A DNA stretch of 64,000 bases from Zingiber officinale. Taxonomy: Eukaryota > Streptophyta > Magnoliopsida > Zingiberales > Zingiberaceae. The notes beneath the pieces were generated by a model. It made no database searches. It saw only the letters and a program-made list of their open reading frames with translations, and had not been told where the DNA came from. Where the stretch lies: assembly GCF_018446385.1 (NCBI RefSeq), contig NC_055996.1:52002365-52066364 (forward strand), read 5' to 3'. Shown in pieces: positions 22,082 to 33,008 of this stretch. The first letter of the stretch is position 1, and each line of letters opens with the position of its first letter. Position numbers and translations under genes: made by a program.

Positions 22082-24358
22082 TTACATCTTACAGGAACGC
22101 TCGGCCTCACTTAATATAGTCCAGGACATCATCAGGCAACGCGACAGTGAGCTATCCCGGCTAATGATGCTGCTTGTCTGAGATGCTGGCAAATGGCCTC
22201 CCACACAGAGCTGATCAATCATCCCATCGATGGCCAGATTGAAGAGGCGCAGAGCCTGATCGGCGACCTTATCATTGAAAGCATCCGAGCGAAGGTATCT
22301 CTTCTTCCTAGCCTCGAAACGGCTAGACTTGGCTTCTTGGTAGGTCTGCAGGGCCGCTCGGGAGGCCTCCAGCTCATCCTTAGCGGTGGCCAACGCAGCA
22401 TCCTTGGAGGCAAGTTGGCCACGAAGGGTCATTTCTTTGCCCGAGTGACTGTTTCACTCGGCGATCAGGAAGTCCTCGACTTCCTTGAGATTTTGGGCGA
22501 GGGCCCAGGCCTCCTTATTCTTCTCATCGGGGTTTGTGATGGGCCGGTTCTTCCGCGCATTGGCCGATTCAATTTTATTATCAAAAGTGGCGACCTGATT
22601 ATTGAGCCGCTCTAGTATCGTGGCCTACCCGATGCTCTTAGCCCATTCTGCCTCAAGCAGTTTGTCGTTCTTCTCTAGAGCGGCCCGCAGCTTGGCCACC
22701 TCAGCGTTTGTTTTCTCCTGAGCGACGGAAGATTGGCCGCTCGACGCCTTTAGTTGCTTTACTTTCTCCTCCAAATACGCAAGCCTATGCCACATGGCCA
22801 AGCTCTCCACCCAGTACTGCAGACAACAAGCAAACATAAGTGCCGATCGGGTGTGAATTATGCAAATGTAGGGTGAAACTTACCCCAGTGGACATCTGGG
22901 TGTGGCTGTTCGCGAGCGCACACGGAGGCATCATCGTCGCAAGAGCTCATGCGCCCTCTAAGATCTTAGCGAACGACCCTTGGATGATGATCTGGTGCTC
23001 GGGGGCTCGAGACCCAGCGCTCGGCTCGTTGTAGTCTTCGGTGGGCACATGTAGGATCGCCGTTATGCGGTGTTGGCCACCCGGGGCCAATTTAGCCGAG
23101 GTTGCTCGGCCGGACGGTTGGAAGGAGGACGCCGGACGGATGCCAGACTTTTTTTACCTTTGAGGGCTTCGAAGGTGGTGGCATGAAGGCCACTAGCGAC
23201 GCGGCAAGAGTCCCATGCGGCAGATCAATCAAGGAGGGTGTCCGATCAGACGACACGGAGGTCGCCGTTTCTTGAATCAAAGTCGGGGTCGAAGTTTCGA
23301 TCTACTCGGTAGACCGTGCACCTAAAGTAGCGGAGCGCGATGAAGGCTCTGCTCGGCGCCTCTTACGCCCGTTCATTGGTACGTCAGAGGAGGCCGAGCC
23401 CGATGGTTCCTTAACTGGGAGGATCGGACGCTGCTCGGATGGAGGTTGTGATCCCGTGGCTGCTCCCCCGCTCGGCGCGTGGCCGGCCTCGCCTTGGCTC
23501 ACTAAGACGGCCATCGCATCGCTCTCATCCTGGGGCTCTTCGTGTGAGCCGACCGGCTGCAAGTCGCGGCTCACCAGTTCTTCAACAGTAGTCGCATTGA
23601 TTGTGACATCCTTGTGCTTTGCCTTGCGGGCCAGACGTGTTCGCAACATGACTTCGGCTACAAAAGAGAAAGAGAAATCAATTAACATCAAAGGAATAAT
23701 TAAAGGAGCTTCATACCTAGGCTGGTCGGCAGCCGAGTGTGGATCGAACTTAAGCTAAAGATATAAAGGACGCCTTCCAACAACAACTTGTGGATGTCGT
23801 ACTTCTGGCTGGCCAACATCAAAGCTGCATTCAGATAGTCTGATCGACTTTTGAAGCTTTTCAAGGGAGGGTGAGGCGCCACTTCGAGCTACCAGTGGGT
23901 CGGGAAGTCTGGTCACTCGGGAAGGAGCATGAAGAAAAAATATTATTTCCAGTACTTGTTGGAGGTCGACATCTTGTCGAAGAATATTAAACTGACTCGA
24001 GACTAGAAGAGGAAAGTGCTCGGATCGGACAATTTAGGGTAATAAAAATAATGAAAGATCCACGGGGTAAGAGGAATGTCGTGCAGACGGAATAGGACAA
24101 TGACTCCGCACAGCAGCCTAAAGGAGTTAGGCACTAATTGAGGAAGGGAAATGCGGAAATACTTACAAACGGCTGGAATAAAGGGGTGGAGCAGGAACCG
24201 CAGACCGGCGGTAAACTGATCTCGGAAGAAATAGATACAGCCGGTTGGCGGAGAGTTGGGTCGATCGGAGGGAGAAGGCAAAACGATCTGATGATCGGAA
24301 GAAATTTGAAAACATCTCTTAAGCTCTCTGCGTCGCCTCCATCGAAACTAGACTCCAT
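22082..24358 (-). pseudogene. Antisense ORF of the Tat element, copy 1 (PF04195-like domain, coiled coil)
   Basis: On the minus strand, from right to left: a start MESSFDGGDAESLRDVFKF at 24358, then the conserved plant domain of Pfam PF04195, "putative gypsy type transposon" (FRDQFTAGLRFLLHPFIPAV, LVPNSFRLLCGVIVLFRLH, PWIFHYFYYPKLS, around 24281-24003), then SQKYDIHKLLLEGVLYIF near 23800. An intron is likely near 23720-23660. A second part has ATTVEELVSRDLQPVGSHEE, and the C-terminal part is a long coiled coil (22837-22082, ASKDAALATAKDELEASRAA). Frames are interrupted by stops and shifts relative to copy 2. The frame is opposite to gag-pol, as reported for some Tat elements; its function is unknown. 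Confidence 0.65.
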
Positions 24359-25137
24359 GGATGTATATCAGAGTCCAGGGATGGAGGCAAACGGCTGCGA
24401 AGAACTCGCCATTGCAAAAATAAAAAGGCGATCGAAGAAGAAAAAGGTTGCTGGAATACCGTCGGAATAGAAAGGAAGGCCGAAAAGCACAAAGGCGGGG
24501 GCGATTGGAAGGAAGCTTAATAGAAAGAAGATCGCCAGAGAACGAAAAACACACAGGAATAGAAAGAAGATCGCTGGAAGATGAAGAACGCGTCGCCGGC
24601 AGTACTAGAGGAAGACTGCGAAGGAAGCGACGTGGCGGGCTTATAGGCTTTAGGTTCGGTCGACCGGAGCCATCCGATCTAGGTCGCAGAAACCCAAGAA
24701 AAGATGGGACCGTTGAATTTAAACGGTCAAACGTCACATCAGTGCCCTGTCACATCAGGCGTGAGGTGGCAACGGGCGTGACACGTTGTGCTTTGCCACG
24801 AGTCAGTAATTAATGAAGGCGTGAGAGCATGCTCAGCCTTAATGAGAGGAGATTTACACGATTTCAAGAAATTTGGGTGACATCAGCCTGGCTCGCGCTC
24901 GCCCGAGACAGCACAAGGAGAGATTTTTTACAAGTGAAAACCTTTGTCGTGCCGATCGGATGGGAGGAGCTTACCTACAGCCGAACGACAAACTTCAATA
25001 GGCCGACCGGCAGGGTGAAGTCGCCTCTCGAGCAAAAACAACACAGTGTCGAAGGTCGATCAGAAGAAATCTACTCAAACAATTGTCCAGTCAGTCGGAC
25101 TTACAGTCTCCTTCGGCTAGACTTGAGGGGAGACTTA
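24359..25137. other. Leader of antisense ORF copy 1 and Tat 3' end
   Basis: No convincing gene on the plus strand. On the minus strand it would be the 5' leader of the antisense ORF; a TATA-like word (cctataagcc, minus strand) lies at about 24638-24647 and is conserved in copy 2 at about 27773-27782. On the plus strand it ends in a purine-rich stretch (cttgaggggagac) just before the LTR start, the likely polypurine tract. Confidence 0.45.
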
Positions 25138-25340
25138 TGATGCAGTGATATGAGGGGCCCTACCTTGCGGCCATGGTGGAGGTCAAAGTCAAGGCGGTCA
25201 ACGCTTAGAAGTCATTTGTCCATCGGACGAGCATGTCCTGATCGGGAAGAAAAAGGCTCGATCCGATATCACCTTTAACTCGGCCATGAGCCAAGCACCC
25301 GACGCTCAAATAAGTGGACGACAAAGGGAGCAGTATGCAG
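25138..25340 (+). mobile_element. Truncated Tat LTR (first 200 bp)
   Basis: It matches 28255-28463 (tgatgcagtgatatgagg against tgatgtagtgatatgagg) and stops abruptly at gcagtatgcag, where antisense ORF sequence of the second unit begins. It is the join of the 3.1-kb tandem duplication. Confidence 0.85.
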
Positions 25341-25342
25341 AC

Positions 25343-27492
25343 CTGATTGATCATCCCATCGATGGCCAAATCGAAGAGGCGCAGAGCCTGATCTGTGACC
25401 TTATCATTGAAAGCATCCGAGTGAAAGTAACTCTTCTTCCTAGCCTCGAAACGGCAAGACTTGGCTTCTTGGTAGGTATGCAGGGCTACTCGGGAGGCCT
25501 CCAGCTCATCCTTGGCGGTGGCCAGCACAGCATCCTTGGAGGCAAGTTGGTCGTGAAGGGTCGTTTCTTTGGCCGAGCGACTGTTCCGCTCGGTGATCAG
25601 GAAGTCCTTGACTTCCTTAAGCTTTTGGGCAAGGGCCCGGGCCTCCTTATTCTTCTCATCGAGGTACATGATGGCCCAGTTCTTTCGCGCATTGGCCGAC
25701 TCGATTTTATTATCAAAAGTAGCGACCTGATTATTGAGCCGCTCCAGCATCATGCCCTGCCCGACGCTCTTAGCCTGTTCGGCCTCAGGCTGTTTGTTGC
25801 TCTTCTCCAGAGCGGCCCACAGCTTAGCCACCTCAGCTTCTATTTTCTCCTAAGCGGCGGAGCATTGGCCGCTCAACGCCTTCAGTTGCTTTACTTTCTC
25901 CTCCAAAAACGCAAGCCTGTGGCACATGACAAGGCTCTCCACCCAGTACTGTGGACAACAAGCAAACATAAGTGGCGATCGGGAGTGAATTATATAAATG
26001 TAAGGTGAAACTTACCCCAGTAGACATCTAGGTGTGGCTGTTCGCGAGCGCGTCCAGAGGCATCATCGTCGCAAGAGCTCATGCATCCTCCAAGATCTTA
26101 GCGAGCGACCCTTGGATGATGATCTGGAGCTCGAGGGATCGAGACCCGGCGCTCAACTCGCTATAGTCTTCGGTGGGAAGATATAGGATCGCCGTTATGC
26201 GGCTTTGGCCGCTCGGGGCCGATTGACCCGAGGTTGCTCAGCCGAACGGTAGGAAGGAGGACGCTGGACGGATGCCGGACTTTTTTTTACCTTCGAGTGC
26301 TTCAAAGGTGGTGGCATGAAGGCCACTGGCAACGCGGCAAGAGTCCCCTGTGGCAGATCAACCAAGGAGGGTGTCCGATCAGACGACACGGAGGCTGTCA
26401 TTTCTTGAATCGGAGTCGGGGTCGAAGTTTCGATCCGCTCGGCAGATCGTGCACCTAAAGCAGCGAAGCGCGATGAAGGATCTGCTCGGCGCCTCTTGCG
26501 CCTGTTCAGTGGTACGTCGGAGGAGGTCGAGCCCGATGGTTCCTCAACTGGGAGGATCGAACGCCGTTCGGATAGAGGTTGTGATCTCGTGGCTGCTCCC
26601 CCGCTCGTCGCATGGCTGGCCTCACCTCTGCTCACTAAGATTGGCATCGCATCGCTCTCATCCTGGGGCTCTTCGTGTGAGTCGACCGGTTGCAAACCAC
26701 GGCTCACCAGTTCTTCAACAGTAGTCGCATTGATCGCGACATCCTTGAGTTTTACCTTGCCGGCCAGACGTGCTCGCAACATGACTTTGGCTGCAAAAGG
26801 GAAAGAGAAATCAGTTAGCATCAAAGGAAGAATTAAAGGAGCTTCATACCTAGGCTGGTCGACAACCGGGTGCGGATCAAACTTAAGCCAAAGATATAAA
26901 GGACGCCTTCTAGCAACAACTTGTGGATGTCGTACTTCTGGCTGGCCAACATCGAAGCTGCATTCACGTAGTCCGATCGACTCTTGTAGCTTTTCATGGG
27001 AGGCTGAGGCGCCACTTCGAGCTGCCAGTGGGTCGGGAAGTCTGGCCGCTCGGGAAGGCACATGAAGAAAAAATATTATTTCCAGTGCTTGTTGGAGGTC
27101 GACATCTTGCCGAAGAATACTAAACTAACTCGAGACTAGAAGAGGAAAGTCCCCGAATCGGATAATTTAGGGTAATAAAAATAATGAAAAATCCAGGGGG
27201 TAAGAGGAATTCCGTGCAGACGGAATCGGACAATGACTCCGCACAGCAGCCTAAAGGAGTTAGGCATTAATTGAGGAAGGGAAATGCGGAAATACTTACA
27301 AATGGCTGGAATAAAGGGGTGGAGCAGAAACTGCAGACCGGCGGTAAACTGATCTCGGAAGAAATAGATACAGCCGGTTGGCAGAGAGTTGGGCTGATCG
27401 GAGGGAGAAGGCAAAACGATCTGATGATCGGAAGGAATTTTAAAAACATCTCTCAAGCACTCTGTGTCGCCTCCATCGAACCTAGACTCCAT
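25343..27492 (-). pseudogene. Antisense ORF of the Tat element, copy 2 (PF04195-like domain, spliced, coiled coil)
   Basis: Exon 1 runs from the ATG at 27492 to 26850. It contains the PF04195-like domain (FRDQFTAGLQFLLHPFIPAI, NSFRLLCGVIVRFRLHGIPL, IFHYFYYPKLSDSGTFLF), two in-frame stops near 27135 and 27075, and then FPTHWQLEV and SQKYDIHKLLLEGVLYIF. A 59-bp intron with gtatga and ttttgcag borders (26849-26791) leads to exon 2 (AKVMLRARLAGKVKLKDVAI, NATTVEELVSRGLQP), which is rich in Ser/Pro/Arg. The C-terminal part, about 25920-25343, is a coiled coil (KLKEVKDFLITERNSRSAKE). The stops replace Gln and Glu codons usual in this family. It is duplicated from or with copy 1, and its function is unknown. 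Confidence 0.65.
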
Positions 27493-28254
27493 GGATGTGT
27501 ATCAGAGTCTAGGGATGGAGCAGACCGCTGCGAAGCACTCGCCATCGCAAAAATAAAAAGGCGATCGAAGAAGAAAAAGGTTGCTGTAATACCGCTGAAA
27601 CAAATAGGAAGGCCGAAAAGCACGAAGGCGGGGGCGATTGGAAGGAAGCTTAATAGAAAGAAGGCCGCGAGAGAACGAAAGACGCACAGGAACAGAAAGA
27701 AGATCACCGGAGGACAAAGAACGCGTCGCCAACAGCACTCGAGGAAGACTGCGAAGGAAGCGACGTGGTGGGCTTATAGGCTTCAGGTTCAGCCAACCGG
27801 AGTCGTCCAATCTAGGTCGCAGAAGCCCAAGCAAAGATCGGACCGTCGTCACATCAGTGCCTTATCATATCAGGCATGAGGCGGCAGCGGGCGTGACACG
27901 TGGTGCTTTGCCACGAGTCAGCAATTAATGAAGGCGTGAGAGCGTGCTCAGCCTTAATGAGAGGAGATTTACACAATTTTCAAAAAATTTGGATGATGTC
28001 AGCCTGGCTCGCGCTCGCCCGAGACAGCCCAAAGAGAGATTTTTTACAAGTGAAAACCTTTGTCGTGCCGATCGGATGAGAGGAGCTTACCTACAGCCGA
28101 ACGACAAACTTCAATAGGCCAACCGGCAGGGTGAAGTCGCCTCTCGAGCAAAAACCACACAGTGTCGAAGGCCGATCGGAAGAAATCTACTCAGACAATT
28201 GTCTAGTCAGTCGGACAAATAGCCTCCTTCGGCTAGACTTGAGGGGGAGGCTTG
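27493..28254. other. Leader of antisense ORF copy 2 and Tat 3' end with polypurine tract
   Basis: Similar to 24359-25137. It contains the conserved minus-strand TATA-like word and, on the plus strand, a purine tract (cttgagggggagg) directly before the LTR at 28255. No gene is supported. Confidence 0.45.
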
Positions 28255-29209
28255 TGATGTAGTGATATGAGGGCCCTACCTTGTGGCCATGATGGAGGTC
28301 AAAGGAGGTCAAAGTCAAGACAGTCAATGCTTAGAAGTCTTTGCCGATCGGACTAGCATGTCCCGATCGGGAAGAGAAAGGCCCGATCCGATATCACCTT
28401 TGACTCAGCCATGAGCCAAGTACCCGACGCTCAAATAAGTGGACGACAAAGGGAGCAGTATGTAGAAACCGGGCCGAGCGGCTCTTCCGCTCGGCCTAGC
28501 AGCAAACTCGACATCAGCCGACCACGCGGACACTTCCGGCCGAGCGACTATCCCGCTCGGCCCAGCAACAGAGCACGCAAACAGTGGACTTCCGGTCGAG
28601 CGGCTATCCCGCTGGGCCCAGCAATAGAGCATGCGGACAGTGGACTTCCGGCCCAGCGGCTATTCCTCTCGACCCAGCAAAAGAACATACGGACAGTGGA
28701 ATTCTGGCCGAGCGGCTATCCCGCTCGGCCCAACAACAGACAAAACGCGGACAACGGAATTCCGACTGAGCACCTATTCCACTCGGCCAAGCAACAATCA
28801 CAACATATTATCTTTGGACATCCTTTTGGGAGCTAGTGCCGCTGACATGCGGCATGGTCAGACAGGATCGTACGATGGAAGCTTCCACTGTCACTTCAGA
28901 GATATGCTCGGCCTGTTAAGGTACTGTGTCAGGGACACTTTACTGACAAGTCTTTTCAGGAAAAACTTTGGGAAGCATGTACGCGCGCTATAGGAGCTTT
29001 ATATAAAGGGGGTTTAGCGGATCTACCTTTTTTATATATAAAGGGGGTCCAAGTATCGGCGGAGGTATGCGATATTTTACTATTACGCGGCAGTCTTCTT
29101 GTTGCTCTACTCTTTGCTGCTTCTTCTTCGCCGAAGACTGACTTAAGCGTCAGAGAGCCGTCGCCGGGGACCCCTTCCATGGCTCGATACTGACGCTACT
29201 TATATTGCA
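28255..29209 (+). mobile_element. Tat-type LTR
   Basis: About 955 bp, starting tgatgtagtgatatgag after a polypurine tract and ending near tatattgca. Two TATA boxes (tttatataaagggg and tttatatataaagggg) lie at about 28998 and 29030; the second looks like a local duplication. Sequence after the LTR (29211-29290) matches the Tat 5' leader at 11858, so this LTR is followed by leader sequence, as a 5' LTR would be, while also sitting at the 3' end of the upstream element. Confidence 0.75.
28472..28800 (+). repeat. Hairpin repeat array in the Tat LTR
   Basis: About five to six units of some 55 bp, each with an inverted pair of the type gccgagcgg...ccgctcggc followed by cagcaa and a ggacagtgga word. 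Each unit can form a GC-rich hairpin. The array lies upstream of the TATA box at 28998. A reverse-complement copy is in arm A at about 5340-5543. Confidence 0.85.
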
Positions 29210-29298
29210 GGTCGGAGTAAAATCCACAGGACGTCAACAAGAACACCACATCTCCAATATTTATCTCATCGACTTTTGGACAAGATCAGACAGCATTA

Positions 29299-29438
29299 GC
29301 ATCTCATCGATAATCTTATCAAAAAGTATGAACACTATAAAGTTTGAATCGACTTAGCACATTTAGGGCCTCACAAACCCCAACGCAACTTATCCTACAT
29401 CAATAAAACAAAAAGAACCATAGAAACCTTAGCTTAGG
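29299..29438. mobile_element. 140-bp insertion flanked by 8-bp direct repeats
   Basis: Arm B has cagcatta at 29291-29298 and again at 29439-29446, with 140 bp between; arm A has only one copy (as taatgttg on its other strand) and no insert. That is the pattern of an insertion with an 8-bp target duplication, a size used by hAT-like elements. I see no clear terminal inverted repeats, so the class is open. Part of the insert (atctcatcgataatcttatc) resembles the Tat leader, so a local duplication is an alternative. Confidence 0.5.
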
Positions 29439-29673
29439 CAGCATTAACATTTATAAAATTTTGGATCAGACAATGCAAATGCAACATATAGTAAGTGGTA
29501 CATGTTCAGATCTTGCTACACATGCGCATACATTTACAAGCACACATGTCTCTCTGGACACGCCTATACATCACATATATAGTAGATGACAAAAGGGTCT
29601 TTGAACGCCAGGCATATATGATGGAGAAGCGATGCACGCATGCAGATATATATACATATATAGACAAATGACT

Positions 29674-30802
29674 TCAAGCAGTTGGGTAGGAAGCTTGCAT
29701 GGCGATACCACACAGCCCTTCCTTAGCATCCACGTCCCTTTCCATCCTTATGTAGCCGTTCTCCCCCCAATCGGCACCCCAAGAATTCTTCACCAGCCAG
29801 TACTTGCTGCCATCGCTCGTCGCGCCGTAGCCCACCGCTGTGACGCCGTGGTCGAGATCAGTTCCGCATTCCCCCGTGAAGACGCCGCCGTTGTAGAACT
29901 GGAAGGCCGATCCGCTGGCCTCTATCGCCACCGACACCGGCTGGTGGGCCACGGCCTTGCGGAGCGCCGCCTCATCGTCAGCAGGCACGTCCTCGTACCC
30001 ACTGATGGCGGCGGCGGAGGGGGAGGATTTCTGCTTGCTGCAGGTGCCGTCGGTGGCCTGGTAAGGGTACTTGGTCTCGGTGGCGAGGCCGCCGTTGTTG
30101 ATGATGAACTCGAACGCGTTGTCCATGAGGCCGCCGTTGCAGCCTTGGTCCTCGCCGTGGACGTCGCAGTCCACCAGCTGCTGCTCGGAGAGAGAGATCA
30201 ACTTGCCAGCGGTGAGCTTGGTGATGCCCTCCATCGCCGCCACTGCCGAGAACGCCCAGCAACATCCTGTTTTGCTCGAGCAAACGAATTAGATTCCGTT
30301 GGAGCAATAATTAACTAAATTATTGTTCCTCCAAATTATGCATACCACACTGCCCTTGATCTTTGATGGGAGTGACTGCTCCTTTGGTCCTCCAGTCGAC
30401 GCTCTTCGGCGTCGCGGACACGTTCTCGTACATGAATCCTCCCTTCCTGATCGGCTTCGCCGCGATCATATTCTTGAAGCCAGTGTAGGAAGATTTGAAC
30501 TCCTCGTTGGTCATGTCGGCGAACTGGTTGATGCCCAGCGAGTACTTGTGCTTGCCGGCGGCGTTGAACGAGTCGATGAGCTCGACGTTGGACTTGAAGA
30601 TGTCGAAGCGGCGCTGCTTCTCTGCGTCATCGCGGTAGACGCGCCCGTGCTGCGCCATCCACCGCTCGTGCCTCTCTGCCATGGACATGCTCTCTGGATA
30701 ACTTAGCTTGCGCCCCCAAGCGGTGCTTGATATTACAGCGAACAAGGCCGCCAAGACGAGGCATTGCTTCACGGTGAAGGCGGCGGTCGGAATTCTGCCC
30801 AT
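29674..30802 (-). CDS. Papain-like cysteine protease (C1A, SAG39/SAG12-like), copy B, intact
   Basis: Exon 1 is 30802-30346, a 79-bp GT-AG intron spans 30345-30267, and exon 2 is 30266-29674. They encode 349 residues, normal for the family. Residues 1 to about 30 are a hydrophobic signal peptide. The I29 inhibitor propeptide is about 44-102 ([29 protein letters not shown]). The mature protease starts near residue 131 ([20 protein letters not shown]). Catalytic residues are visible: Gln149 (oxyanion), Cys155 in CGCCWAFS, His292 in [11 protein letters not shown] and Asn313 in VKNSWG. Such enzymes are made as zymogens, routed through the secretory pathway to vacuole or apoplast, and degrade proteins, often in senescence. 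There is no C-terminal granulin domain and no KDEL signal. The start fits because it precedes the signal peptide and lies about 95 bp after a TATA box. Exact substrate and expression are unknown. Confidence 0.95.
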
Positions 30803-30898
30803 CAGCTGCTCTCGAAACGCTTTTACAAGTGATTAATTAATCAGTTAATCGATCAACTAATTCAAGCTTAGTGAGAGATTAAGCGACGGGCTTCGACC

Positions 30899-30906
30899 AT
30901 TTATAG
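30899..30906 (-). promoter_or_regulatory. TATA box of protease copy B
   Basis: ctataaat on the minus strand, about 95 bp before the ATG, at the same place as in copy A. Immediately upstream are nearly three copies of a gaacagagca direct repeat; copy A has two. The 1.85-kb insertion begins about 260 bp further upstream. Confidence 0.65.
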
Positions 30907-31162
30907 ATCTGTTCTGCTCTGTTCTGCTCTGTTCTTGCTGCGTGCCGTGGAATACGTTGCGTTGCGAGATTAATTTAATTGGAAGACTCCGTAATTACTG
31001 GATTAATCGTGATCGAGATCCAACAGGCGTCTCTTCTTTGCGAAGATCGTACGCAGAGTTCTGTTCTTGATTTGAGACGTCGATAATTAGTTAACATTTA
31101 ACAATTAATCGGAGTTATTCATGGAGCATCCAGTGAAAGGGACTTCAAATAGTTAGAAATCC

Positions 31163-33008
31163 GAGCTAAGGCTTAGATATGGAAGACGAACATGAAGAGG
31201 ATGTGCTTCGAATGAAGGAAGTCACTCCTACACCAGAAGACAGCTCGAATTATAACCGAGATCGTTCAGGAGATATTACCGCAACAAGCAACCCCGATTC
31301 CACTTCCTATAGTAACACTAGAAAGGATGTTATTCTACGCTGATCCCGTCCGGAAGCTGAGTCGGACGGTGACTGACTGTGCTATCCTCGAGGTTGACGG
31401 AAAGTCGTTGAGATGCCTAGTTGATCTGACCCCTCCTGGAAAAGTTTCCACGGCCCCTCCAAGGGATCGACGAGCAATGAGCCCTAGACTGTTAGCATAT
31501 TTTCTGACATGCGGTGATTATTCTCTGATAGGTTATTACGATTCTCTGGCTCGATTGTTGTATAATGTGTATCCGCCCTGGTCTGTTAACCTTGGCCTGG
31601 ATCCTCGTACCCGTAAATCTTGACCTATGGGCACAAACCTGCATTCCCTGGCGCATTCCCTGACTTGTGTTTATCTCCTCGTAAATCCAGATCTGTGCAT
31701 CCAACCCTACATTTGCCATTCGATAGATCCTGGTAAATCCAGACCTGCGCTTACCGCCCTGCTAGTCGAGGCCTTTGCTTGTCACTCCTTAAGTTTTGTC
31801 CTGTATGCATGGCCTTGCTCCGTATTTTACCCTGTAAGTCCGTAACTGTATCTTATATGCCCTAACCTGTACGTCTTGATCTGTGTCTCCTGTTTTGCTT
31901 GTCTTATCTCGTGAGTCCTAATATGTAAGTCTTGATCCATGTCTCCCGTTATGCCTGTCTTATCTTGTGAGTCCTGACCTGCGAGCCTTAAGCCGTCTAT
32001 CATAACCTGTACGTCCTGATCCGTATATCACGACCTCTACATCTTGATCCGTGCCTCCTGTTATGCTTGTCTTATCCTGTGAGTCCTGACCTGCGAGCCT
32101 GAAACCACCTATCATAACCTGTACGTCCTGGTTCATATATCCCGCCCTGTACGTCCTGATCCGTGTCTCCTGATCTGTACGTCTGAATCCGTGTCTCCTG
32201 TTATGCTTGTCTTATCCTGTGAGCCCTGACCTGCGAGCCTTAAGCCGCCTATCCTAACCTGTACGTCTTGGTCCGTATACCCCGCCTTGTACGTCCTAAT
32301 CCGTGTCTCTTGACCTGTACGTCTTGATCCATGTCTCCTGTTATGCTTGTCTTATCTTGTGAGTCCTGACCTACGAGCCTTAAGCCGCCTATCATAACCT
32401 ATACGTCCTGCCTTCCAAGTTCCTACTGGCCCTGTAGGCCTGACTTCTGAATGCCCCATAAGCTCAACCATGACCGCTCTGTAATTCTGACCTTTGGCCT
32501 ACACGTGGGCTGGCCAGTCTTTTGACCGCCACGTAGGCTTGACTTCTGCCCTCCATATAGGCTTGACTTCTGACCTCCACATTGGCTTGACTTCTGACCA
32601 TCCCTTAAACTTGACTTCTGACCACGTCAGCTATCCGACTGCTCCATCATACACCGTATCACAAGCCTTCCCCTCAAGTATAGTCGAAGGAGGCTCTAGT
32701 CCGACTGACTAGACCCAAGCCCTGTTCTTACCTGACCTGGCCTTTGTGTCTCTTTGGCTGCTGACCCTTGCTTGTATGTCTCTTTAACTGCTAGCCCCTT
32801 TCCTAATACTCCACTCAGAATTATTACCTTCCATAAATGCTAATGATAGGTGGTACTTTCCCGCATGCGCATCCGTTCTCCAACCCTTGATTATGCCAAT
32901 TTTCCATAAATGACACACTTTCCTAAATGTCTTTGCGTGCTCCAAGATTCACTCTTCACATTCCTCTCTTTAAAAAGGGGTCACATACACTGCTTTCTTT
33001 GGTTATGC
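31163..33008 (-). mobile_element. 1.85-kb insertion with Tat-like LTR sequence, upstream of protease copy B
   Basis: The segment is absent from arm A, which has about 65 bp there. Its reverse complement near 32715-32660 reads gtctagtcagtcggac, a ccttcgactatacttgagggg purine tract and then tgtgata, closely like the polypurine tract and LTR start of the Tat element at 28200-28262. So 32660 leftwards is probably a minus-strand LTR of a related family, and 32660-33008 part of its 3' region. No protein domain was recognised. The ends and a target duplication were not resolved, and a little arm sequence was lost at the junction. Confidence 0.55.
31850..32440. repeat. Irregular tandem repeat in the insertion
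   Basis: Repeated words such as cctgtacgtc(c/t)tgatccgtgtctcctg, ttatgcttgtcttatc and gtgagtcctgacctgcgagcct recur in the same order three to five times, with unit lengths of roughly 120-190 bp made of smaller related pieces. A minisatellite in an LTR is the simplest reading. Confidence 0.7.

Larger units (their letters stand above)
22211..28463. repeat. 3.1-kb tandem duplication (22211-25340 and 25343-28463)
   Basis: The two units align from end to end: each begins ctgat(c/t)(a/g)atcatcccatcgatgg and ends in the first 200 bp of the Tat LTR (gggagcagtatg). The join at 25340/25343 fuses a truncated LTR directly to the 3' end of the second antisense ORF. Unit lengths are about 3130 and 3121 bp. 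By eye the units differ by several per cent, so the duplication is not recent. Confidence 0.85.
11858..29209 (+). mobile_element. Ty3/gypsy element of Tat/Ogre type, degraded, with nested and duplicated segments
   Basis: The element starts in its 5' leader near 11858: catctcatcgactttt is also found just after the LTR at 29258. Parts in order are gag (11949-12029 and 19120 to about 20340), an aspartic-protease segment (20438-21196), a 37-bp tandem repeat (21354-21590), spliced antisense ORFs in two tandem copies (22082-27492) and an LTR (28255-29209). Reverse transcriptase, RNase H and integrase are missing. Long 3' regions with tandem repeats and an antisense extra ORF are described for plant Tat-lineage elements. 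No 5' LTR remains, because the CACTA remnant abuts the leader. Whether all parts were once a single element is inference. Confidence 0.65.

Noticed and set aside
24348..24737. 129-codon minus-strand frame upstream of the antisense ORF, and similar frames on the plus strand (24448-24813, 27271-27879)
   Set aside because: Composition is low-complexity Arg/Ser/Lys, with no domain and no frame agreement between the two tandem copies. It is treated as leader sequence.
30266..30268. Double cysteine (CGCCWAFS) at the protease active site as a novelty
   Set aside because: A cysteine before the catalytic one is common in SAG12/SAG39-type plant proteases, so it is not unusual.
31327..31623. 98-codon plus-strand frame in the insertion upstream of protease copy B
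   Set aside because: No recognised domain; it lies on the strand opposite the proposed LTR and runs into the minisatellite. Not enough to call a gene.
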